6,636 nucleotides of DNA from an uncultured Micrococcales bacterium. GTDB lineage: Bacteria; Actinomycetota; Actinomycetes; Actinomycetales; Microbacteriaceae. The notes below the pieces were generated by a model. It saw only the letters and a list, made by a program, of their open reading frames with translations, made no database searches and was not told the origin of the DNA. A program made the position numbers and the translations under genes. This document shows, piece by piece, positions 1 through 5,310 of the stretch (position 1 is the first letter of the stretch; each line of letters opens with the position of its first letter). The DNA lies in NCBI GenBank assembly GCA_903929105.1, contig CAIYTL010000033.1, positions 1 through 6,636 on the forward strand, given 5' to 3'.

Positions 1-421
1 CTATTTCATTGGCACTCCCGCTGCGGTTGTGTTTGGTCTGACCTATAACTTCATTCCGTTTATGACCCTTCCGCTTTTCACAACCCTCGAACGGCTCGAT
101 GGCCGTCTGCTAGAAGCAGGCAGTGACCTTTATGCCAACCCGTTCAAAGTTTTCACCAAAATTACCTTGCCCCTTTCGATGCCGGGTGTGGTTTCAGGCA
201 CGTTACTAACTTTCATTCCTATCGCCGGCGACTATGTGAATGCCAGCCGCGACTTCTTGGGTTCGTCAGACACTTCGATGATTGGCAACATGGTTGACCA
301 AGACTTTCTGTCGAACCAGAACTACCCATATGCATCAGCGCTTTCTGTGCTGCTTATGGCCACGATTTTGATTTTGGTTTCGATTTATGTTCGTCGCGCC
401 GGAACAGAGGAGTTGCTATGA
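1..421 (+). CDS. PotB-like ABC transporter permease, 3' part (5' end outside window)
   Basis: C-terminal half (139 residues, frame starting at base 2) of an inner-membrane permease of the spermidine/putrescine (PotB) type. A full PotB is about 280 residues, so roughly half lies to the left. The cytoplasmic EAA loop, which docks on the ATPase, is seen at fragment residues 38-58 (EAGSDLYANPFKVF, then LPL and MPG). The segment after it (FIPIAGDYVN, then TSMIGNMV) is typical of PotB rather than PotC. A last membrane helix spans about residues 111-130 and is followed by RR and a short acidic tail. A GTG at base 29 is internal, because homology to the family continues upstream of it without a break. 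The conserved Gly of the EAA motif is Tyr here. The gene ends in ATGA, overlapping the next permease by 4 bases, so the two are translationally coupled. The substrate is inferred only; polyamine is most likely, and other amines or organic cations are possible. Confidence 0.9.
   Translation, partial: YFIGTPAAVVFGLTYNFIPFMTLPLFTTLERLDGRLLEAGSDLYANPFKVFTKITLPLSMPGVVSGTLLTFIPIAGDYVNASRDFLGSSDTSMIGNMVDQDFLSNQNYPYASALSVLLMATILILVSIYVRRAGTEELL
406..412 (+). promoter_or_regulatory. Strong Shine-Dalgarno of the PotC-like gene
   Basis: AGAGGAG lies five bases upstream of the ATG at 418, inside the last codons of the PotB-like gene. It fixes the start of the second permease. It contrasts with gabT, dxr and the site-2 protease, none of which has a purine-rich site before its start codon. 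Confidence 0.8.
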
Positions 422-1299
422 CCTCGTTCACTTCAAACTCTGCAAGCAAAAAAAGCTCAGCCACTAACCCTCTTGCCCGCAATCGCCGCAAATATCGCGT
501 AGGCGATTCGCTGCTTTGGGTTTATACCCTGCTGGCACTAGTGTTTTTGCTCACCCCGATTGTCTACACAATCGTGTTTTCGTTCAACGACTCGATTCGC
601 TCAAACACGGTGTGGGAGGGTTTCACTCTTCACCACTGGACCAACGTTTGCGATCAACCAGGCATCTGCGAGGCTGTTGGAAACTCGTTCTTTATCGGCG
701 GTGTCGCAACTTTGGTGGCCACCATTATCGGCACCATGATGGCGATCGCTCTGGTTCGCTATCGATTCAGAGCCCGCTCTTTTGTCAGCTTGCTGTTGTT
801 TTTGCCAATGGCTACACCTGAAATCGTTATGGGTGCCGGTTTGGCAGCGCTCTTTTTCTTGTTGCAAACCAATGGCCTAGATTCGTTTGCCTTCGGCTAC
901 ACAACAATCATTCTTGCCCACATCATGTTCTGCATTAGCTTTGTTGTTGTCACGGTGAAAGCACGTGTGCAAACCCTTGACCCGGTGCTTGAAGAAGCCG
1001 CCCGCGACCTTTATGCCAACCCCTTCAAGGTCTTTTTGAAAGTCACTTTTCCGTTGTTGCTGCCTGGAATCATTTCGGCTGCGCTGCTCTCGTTCGCGCT
1101 GAGTTTTGACGACTTCATCATCACCTACTTCAACAACGGCGCAACTAAGACGTTCCCACTATTCGTCTATGTTTCGGCGTCGCGTGGTGTGCCTGCTGAG
1201 GCCAACGTGGTTAGCTCAGCTGTCTTTTTAGTAGCAATCACCGTTGTGATTGTGATGCAGGTGGTTAGCGCGATGCGCCGCAAAAAGTTCAGCGCCTAA
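418..1299 (+). CDS. PotC-like ABC transporter permease
   Basis: Complete 293-residue permease, the second membrane subunit of a Pot-type importer and partner of the PotB-like gene it overlaps. About 30 mostly polar, basic N-terminal residues precede six likely membrane helices: about 33-55, 89-113, 121-149, 161-180, 211-230 and 264-284. The EAA loop is at 193-216 (EAARDLYANPFKVFLK, then FPLLLPG), followed by the PotC hallmark SFDDFIITYFNNG at 229-241. The tail is basic (RRKK). The loop between helices 1 and 2 has two cysteines (C78, C84), which could form a disulfide outside the membrane. The start is supported by the ATGA overlap and by AGAGGAG at 406-412, five bases before ATG, the clearest ribosome binding site in the window. 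By family knowledge it forms a heterodimer channel driven by a PotA-type ATPase and fed by a PotD-type lipoprotein; neither is in the window. Substrate specificity is inferred from the neighbouring gabT. Confidence 0.92.
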   Translation: MTSFTSNSASKKSSATNPLARNRRKYRVGDSLLWVYTLLALVFLLTPIVYTIVFSFNDSIRSNTVWEGFTLHHWTNVCDQPGICEAVGNSFFIGGVATLVATIIGTMMAIALVRYRFRARSFVSLLLFLPMATPEIVMGAGLAALFFLLQTNGLDSFAFGYTTIILAHIMFCISFVVVTVKARVQTLDPVLEEAARDLYANPFKVFLKVTFPLLLPGIISAALLSFALSFDDFIITYFNNGATKTFPLFVYVSASRGVPAEANVVSSAVFLVAITVVIVMQVVSAMRRKKFSA

Positions 1300-1329
1300 C
1301 CAAAATTTTTAGCTGAGTTTGGCAGCCAA

Positions 1330-2703
1330 CTAGCCAAATAGCGACGCAACAGCCGTTTCAAAGTGCTCGGTGTGACGTTTCACATCGGCCAAGGTGTGAG
1401 CCGGTGACATCAAGGCCATGTTGTGAAACGGCGTCATAAGAATTCCGTGGTTTATGGCGTGCAGGTGCAAGTATTGCTGCAACTCAAAGTCGTCGGCCTC
1501 AGCCGCTTCACGCCCGTTGCGCGGCGCGGTTGGCCTGAAGCTGTACTCAGCGCGGCATCCCAGTTGCGAAACCTGCCAAGGCGCGTTGTATTTGTCGAGA
1601 ATCGCTTGAACGTCGTTCGTCCAGATGTCGCAGAGGGCTTGCATGCCCACAAAAGCCTCGGGAGTAAGCACTTCGGTTAGGGTTGCTCGAATCGCAGCCA
1701 TAGAAAGCGCATTGCCAGCCAGGGTGCCGCCAACGCCGCCAACATCAATATGCTCAAGGTGCACACTGGCTAGCACTCGATCGGTGAGTTCTTGGCTCAT
1801 GCCAAAAGCGCCGGCGGGAATTCCCGCGCCGATGGTCTTGCCCAGAACCACGGCATCTGGCGAAAGAGCGCGTCGAGCGGTCATGCCCCCAACACCTTCG
1901 CTCAACGTGTGAGTTTCGTCGTGAATTAGCACCACGCCATATTTAGTAGCCAGCTCGCGCAGGCCTTCTAGATAGCCAGGTTCGGGCAACACAATGCCAA
2001 TGTTGGTCATTGCTGGCTCGATCAGCGCTGCGGCCACCTCGCCGGTAGCAAAGGCGGCTTCGGCAGCTGCTAAGTCGTTGAAGGGCACGACAATCGTGGT
2101 TTCGGCCACGTCAACCGGCGCGCCGATGTTGCTCTCACGGCTAACCGTGTTGCCGGCATCATCAAGATTGGCAAAAGTTTCGTCAACAGTGCCGTGATAG
2201 CAAAAGTCGTGCACGAGAATCTTGCGACGGCCCGTGACGTGGCGGGCATAACGAATAATGTGACGGTTAGCGTCAGTGGCGGTGAGCGTGAACTGCCACT
2301 TTGGCACCCCAAAACGCTCAGCTAAAGTCGCGGCCGCCACGGTGGCATCGGCGGTCGGCAGCATAAAAGTGATTCCCTGCGCCAACTGTTTGGCAATCGC
2401 GGCGACCGAAGCATCGGGGGAGTGCCCGACCATCGAACCGGTGTCGCCTAAACAAAAGTCAACATACTCAATGCCGTCAACGTCAGTGAAGCGTGAGCCT
2501 TTAGCGTTAGCCACATAAACCGGATGCGGTCCTGGCCACTTGGCCATCCACGACATTGGAACACCATTCATCATCGGCCCGGCTGCAGCGGCGTGCGCCT
2601 TAGCCGACTCTGGGTGGTTCGCTACAAACTTTTCAACCTCGGCCTCATAGAGGCGGGCTAATTTGGCGCGGTCGAGGTAGCGCAGGTCTGACGATTGCGA
2701 CAT
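1330..2703 (-). CDS. Class III PLP-dependent aminotransferase, GSA-aminomutase-like, substrate unknown
   Basis: A 457-residue fold-type I, class III aminotransferase, presumably cytosolic. Visible PLP-site features are YHG at 169-171 (ring stacking region), EPAMTNIG at 229-236, the Asp of HDETHT (D262, pairs with the pyridine nitrogen), the Schiff-base lysine in VLGKTIGAGIPAGAFG (K289) and GGTLAGN at 325-331, whose Thr would bind phosphate across the dimer. These resemble glutamate-1-semialdehyde aminomutase (HemL), but the HemL substrate-binding stretch SPVRAF is replaced by VPMSWMAKW (48-56) and the usual SGTEA is TATDAN (141-146). It is therefore unlikely to make 5-aminolevulinate. Related actinobacterial and proteobacterial proteins are often labelled generic aspartate aminotransferase family. 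It follows gabT by 8 bases with no strong ribosome site, only AGG-like bases, so coupled translation is likely. A role in amine or omega-amino acid catabolism is inferred from position only. Confidence 0.85.
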   Translation of the reverse strand: MSQSSDLRYLDRAKLARLYEAEVEKFVANHPESAKAHAAAAGPMMNGVPMSWMAKWPGPHPVYVANAKGSRFTDVDGIEYVDFCLGDTGSMVGHSPDASVAAIAKQLAQGITFMLPTADATVAAATLAERFGVPKWQFTLTATDANRHIIRYARHVTGRRKILVHDFCYHGTVDETFANLDDAGNTVSRESNIGAPVDVAETTIVVPFNDLAAAEAAFATGEVAAALIEPAMTNIGIVLPEPGYLEGLRELATKYGVVLIHDETHTLSEGVGGMTARRALSPDAVVLGKTIGAGIPAGAFGMSQELTDRVLASVHLEHIDVGGVGGTLAGNALSMAAIRATLTEVLTPEAFVGMQALCDIWTNDVQAILDKYNAPWQVSQLGCRAEYSFRPTAPRNGREAAEADDFELQQYLHLHAINHGILMTPFHNMALMSPAHTLADVKRHTEHFETAVASLFG

Positions 2704-2711
2704 CGGCTTGC

Positions 2712-4046
2712 CTACAGGCTTGCTAAACCGGCTTCGACAACGTCAAGCGCATCGTTCAGCAACTCGTTGGTAATCGCCAGTGAAGGCAAGAAGCGAATGA
2801 CGTTGTTGTAGGTTCCGGCATTAAGAACCAGCACACCGTTTTTGTGGCAGTGCGCAACAATCGCATTGACGGCTGCGGCGTCTGGGTTCAAAGTGCCGGG
2901 TTCAACCAACTCGATAGCAACCATGGCACCACGACCGCGAACCTGAGCGATCTGAGGGAACTTGGCCTTCATAGCCTCGAGGCGGCCATAAAGAATGCCT
3001 TCGATGCGCTTTGCTTCTTCAAGAACCCCGCCAGCCTCAATCTGTCGAAGCACCGCAACCGCAGCAGCGGCTGAAACCGGGTTGCCACCAAAAGTGCCGC
3101 CGATGCCACCGGGGTGCGAGGCGTCCATAATTTCGGCGCGACCGGTGACTGCCGAAATCGGCATGCCGCCGCCGATGCCTTTAGCAATGGTCATGAGATC
3201 AGGCTCAAAAGTTGGTTCAAATTCACTCGCGAACCACTGGCCGGTGCGAGCAATGCCAGCCTGAACTTCATCGGCTACAACAACAATGCCATTTTCGTGA
3301 GCCCAGTTTGAAAGCGCAGTCAAGAAACCAGGTGCTGGAACGATGAAGCCGCCCTCACCTTGAATCGGTTCGATAACAATGGCGGCTAGGTTTTCGGCAC
3401 CGATGCGCTTTTCAAGATAGGTGATTGAGCGCTGGGCAGCCTGTTCGCCGGTAAGGCCAGCTGGGTCGCGAAGCGGGTAGCTCATTGGCACATGGGTCAC
3501 GCCAGGGGCAAACGGGCCAAAACCAGAGGCATAAGGCATCGCCTTAAAGTTCATCGCCATGGTGAGGTTGGTGCGGCCGTGGTATCCGTGATCAAAGACA
3601 GCGATTTCGCCGCGGCCGGTGAACTTGCGGGCAATCTTGACCGCGTTTTCGACAGCCTCAGAACCCGAGTTGAAAAGCGCAGACTTTTTGGCAAAGTTAC
3701 CAGGCATGTGAGCGTTCAGAATCTGGCAAACTTCGACATATTCCTGATACGGAGTCAAAGTGAAAAGAGTGTGTGTGAGTTCGGCAACCTGCTCGCGAAC
3801 CGCGTTAATAACGCCGGCATTCGTGTGTCCGATGGTGGTAACACCAATGCCTGAACCTAGGTCAATAATGTGGTTGCCGTCAGCATCAACAATGATTGCG
3901 CCGTTAGCTTTTTCGATGAAAATTCCCAAAGCGGTTCCGACGCCTGCGCCAACAGCTTTAAGACGTTCAGCTTGAAGAGCTTGTGATTTAGGGCCAGGAA
4001 TCTCAGTAACAACTTTGCGCTCTTGCGCGATAGTGAATTCGCTCAT
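2712..4046 (-). CDS. gabT: 4-aminobutyrate (GABA) aminotransferase
   Basis: A 444-residue class III aminotransferase that transfers the amino group of GABA to 2-oxoglutarate, giving succinate semialdehyde and glutamate. It is close to E. coli GabT along its whole length. Visible motifs are GSGIGV at 64-69 (I67 matches E. coli I50), NSGSEAVENAVKIAR at 126-140, YHGRT at 155-159 (R158 matches the substrate-binding R141), EPIQGEGG at 226-233 (E226 matches E211), ADEVQ with D259, the PLP lysine K289 in TIAKGIGGGMP, GGTFGGN with T318, and NNVIRFLPSL with R418 matching R398. The ATG at 4046 was chosen over an upstream in-frame TTG at 4070, which would add eight residues. The ATG sits seven bases after a -10-like box, has no ribosome site, and gives the expected N-terminus. 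It heads a two-gene operon with the second aminotransferase and faces the Pot-type permeases. Activity on other omega-amino acids or diamines cannot be excluded. Confidence 0.95.
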   Translation of the reverse strand: MSEFTIAQERKVVTEIPGPKSQALQAERLKAVGAGVGTALGIFIEKANGAIIVDADGNHIIDLGSGIGVTTIGHTNAGVINAVREQVAELTHTLFTLTPYQEYVEVCQILNAHMPGNFAKKSALFNSGSEAVENAVKIARKFTGRGEIAVFDHGYHGRTNLTMAMNFKAMPYASGFGPFAPGVTHVPMSYPLRDPAGLTGEQAAQRSITYLEKRIGAENLAAIVIEPIQGEGGFIVPAPGFLTALSNWAHENGIVVVADEVQAGIARTGQWFASEFEPTFEPDLMTIAKGIGGGMPISAVTGRAEIMDASHPGGIGGTFGGNPVSAAAAVAVLRQIEAGGVLEEAKRIEGILYGRLEAMKAKFPQIAQVRGRGAMVAIELVEPGTLNPDAAAVNAIVAHCHKNGVLVLNAGTYNNVIRFLPSLAITNELLNDALDVVEAGLASL

Positions 4047-4053
4047 AAATAAA

Positions 4054-4059
4054 AGTCTA
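4054..4059 (-). promoter_or_regulatory. Putative leaderless promoter (-10) of the gabT operon
   Basis: Read on the minus strand, TAGACT (fits TAnnnT) is followed by seven A/T bases and then the ATG of gabT. This places the transcription start at or beside the A of the start codon. There is no purine-rich ribosome site. Leaderless mRNAs of this layout are common in Actinobacteria. No convincing -35 box is seen. Two TTTGC copies lie about 21-33 bases upstream of the start. Confidence 0.55.
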
Positions 4060-4144
4060 TGCCCGTGCAAACTCGCAAAGGCTAGCTATCGCCTAAGCCA
4101 CGCAAAGATTTCAGGCAAACGCCAGCCGAGGGTCAAACCAATGG

Positions 4145-4150
4145 CACAAT
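4145..4150 (+). promoter_or_regulatory. Putative leaderless promoter (-10) of dxr
   Basis: CACAAT matches four of six TATAAT positions and lies six bases before the ATG of dxr, the spacing expected if transcription starts at the start codon. No ribosome binding site and no clear -35 box are present. It is a weaker match than the gabT box. Confidence 0.4.
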
Positions 4151-4156
4151 AAACGC

Positions 4157-5248
4157 ATGCGCAGCGTAATTATTCTTGGCTCAACCGGCTCAATCGGCAC
4201 TCAAGCCCTTGAGGTGATTGCCGCTAACCCAGATCGTTTCAAAGTGGTTGGTTTGGCTGCTGGAACAAACGCCGAGTTGCTTGAGCAGCAGCGCCGAGCA
4301 TTCGGTGTTGCCGCCGATAAAGCTGTGCTGGGGGCCAAGGCCGCCACCGCACTGGTGCTCGAAACTGACGCCGACGTTGTAGTCAACGGCATCACCGGCT
4401 CAATCGGTTTGGCTGCGACTCTTGCAACCCTAGAGACCGGCAAAACACTCGCTTTAGCCAACAAAGAGTCGCTCATCGTTGGCGGTCGTCTAGTCACCGA
4501 AGCTGCCAAGCCTGGGCAGATTGTGCCGGTCGACAGCGAACATTCAGCGCTGGCCCAATGTTTGCTCAGTGGCACGGCAGCTGAAGTTCAAAAACTGATT
4601 TTGACCGCTTCTGGAGGCCCGTTTCGCGGCTACACCCGCGAGCAGCTGCAGGCCGTTACACCAGCCATGGCACTTGCTCACCCAACCTGGGTGATGGGCA
4701 AAGTCGTTACGACCAACTCGGCAACCCTGGTCAACAAAGGTCTAGAGCTGATTGAAGCTCACCTGCTTTTCGATGTGCCTTTCGATCGCATCGCAGTCAC
4801 GGTTCACCCGCAGTCCATCGTTCACTCAATGGTTGAGTTTGTCGACGGCTCGGTTTTAGCCCAGTGCTCGCCGCCGACCATGAAGCTGCCCATAGCTTTA
4901 GGCATGTCTTGGCCCGAACGTGTGCCAAATGTGGCACCCGCTTGTGACTTCACGCAGGCGGCTACCTGGACTTTCGAACCGCTCGACGAAACCGTTTTTG
5001 GCGCGGTTCGCTTAGCGCGCCAGGTAGGAACAGCCGGGTTGACCTACCCAGCCGTTTATAACGCGGCCAATGAGCAGGCGGTTGAAGCCTTTCACGCTGG
5101 CCGAATTGGCTTCAACCAGATTGTCGAAGTTGTTGAGCGCGTTGTTGAAGCACACACCGCTGAACCAATTTTGAGTTTGGATGCAGTTTTGGCTGCCGAA
5201 ACATGGGCTCGTGACCGCGCCGAGGCACAAATGGCCACAGCCTGCTAG
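4157..5248 (+). CDS. dxr: 1-deoxy-D-xylulose 5-phosphate reductoisomerase
   Basis: A 363-residue cytosolic enzyme of the MEP isoprenoid pathway. It rearranges and reduces DXP to 2-C-methyl-D-erythritol 4-phosphate with NADPH and a divalent metal. The N-terminus carries the NADPH motif GSTGSIG (8-14). Next come ALANKES (K103), the metal ligands D126 and E128 in PVDSEHSA, SGGPFRG (152-158), HPTWVMG (H175), NKGLELIEA (N193, K194, and third metal ligand E197) and HPQSIVHSMVEF (217-228). The C-terminal part has SPPTMKLPIALG and YNAANEQAVEAF. All catalytic residues known to me are present. The start at the ATG fits the family, whose NADPH motif begins within the first ten residues. The protein is short: E. 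coli has 398 residues and M. tuberculosis 413. The loss lies in the N-terminal half, between the NADPH motif and ANKES. The usual Asp of PPDM is Thr (T241). It is followed by a site-2 protease, as in M. tuberculosis. Confidence 0.97.
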   Translation: MRSVIILGSTGSIGTQALEVIAANPDRFKVVGLAAGTNAELLEQQRRAFGVAADKAVLGAKAATALVLETDADVVVNGITGSIGLAATLATLETGKTLALANKESLIVGGRLVTEAAKPGQIVPVDSEHSALAQCLLSGTAAEVQKLILTASGGPFRGYTREQLQAVTPAMALAHPTWVMGKVVTTNSATLVNKGLELIEAHLLFDVPFDRIAVTVHPQSIVHSMVEFVDGSVLAQCSPPTMKLPIALGMSWPERVPNVAPACDFTQAATWTFEPLDETVFGAVRLARQVGTAGLTYPAVYNAANEQAVEAFHAGRIGFNQIVEVVERVVEAHTAEPILSLDAVLAAETWARDRAEAQMATAC

Positions 5249-5260
5249 TTCTTCATCGGT

Positions 5261-5290
5261 GGCTGTCAAATCTTAGGCAAATTGTCAGCC
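5261..5290 (+). other. Imperfect inverted repeat in the dxr/site-2 protease spacer
   Basis: GGCTGTCAA at 5261-5269 can pair with TTGTCAGCC at 5282-5290, nine positions with one T-T mismatch and a 12-base loop. No T-run follows, so it is a poor intrinsic terminator. Its right arm ends eight bases before the proposed -10 box of the protease gene, so it could be an operator or an RNA hairpin that attenuates readthrough from dxr. Confidence 0.35.
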
Positions 5291-5298
5291 CCATCGGT

Positions 5299-5304
5299 TA
5301 GCGT
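5299..5304 (+). promoter_or_regulatory. Putative leaderless promoter (-10) of the site-2 protease gene
   Basis: TAGCGT (fits TAnnnT) lies six bases before the GTG start at 5311, the leaderless spacing also seen before gabT and dxr. No ribosome binding site precedes the GTG, which makes a leaderless mRNA a reasonable explanation for its translation. No good -35 box is seen, and the hexamer is otherwise unlike TATAAT. Confidence 0.35.
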
Positions 5305-5310
5305 TGAAAC

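Larger units (their letters stand above)
4047..4156. promoter_or_regulatory. Divergent gabT/dxr intergenic region with GCAAA repeats
   Basis: This 110-base spacer separates the start codons of gabT (minus) and dxr (plus). It holds GCAAA four times on the plus strand (4067, 4075, 4102, 4115), an imperfect inverted repeat pairing GGCTAG at 4080-4085 with CTAAGCC at 4093-4099 (one bulge), and a -10-like box next to each start codon. No coding potential is apparent. A transcription factor site for the catabolic operon is plausible but unproven. Confidence 0.45.

Noticed and set aside
29..421. GTG at 29 as the start of a short permease gene
   Set aside because: The frame is open to the left edge and the preceding residues continue a permease membrane segment, so this is an internal Val codon of a truncated PotB-like gene.
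1300..1345. Possible bidirectional terminator between the converging genes
   Set aside because: TTTGGC at 1318-1323 can pair with GCCAAA at 1333-1338, and AAAATTTTT lies at 1302-1310. The stem is only six pairs, overlaps the aminotransferase stop codon, and has no adjacent T-run on either strand. I could not support a true intrinsic terminator.
1330..2703. Calling the second aminotransferase HemL
   Set aside because: Overall motifs look like HemL, but the substrate-binding SPVRAF segment and the SGTEA loop are changed and no haem genes are nearby.
2704..2723. GGCTTGC direct repeat between the two aminotransferase genes as a regulatory site
   Set aside because: Seven-base repeats at 2705-2711 and 2717-2723 are short, the second lies within gabT coding sequence, and there is no independent sign of function.
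3492..3854. 120-codon open frame opposite gabT
   Set aside because: It lies entirely inside gabT on the other strand, shows no recognisable domain, and gabT is conserved throughout.
4047..4070. Longer gabT starting at an in-frame TTG at 4070
   Set aside because: It adds eight residues with no family match, has no ribosome site, and would place the -10-like box TAGACT inside the gene. The ATG at 4046 has the family N-terminus and leaderless spacing.
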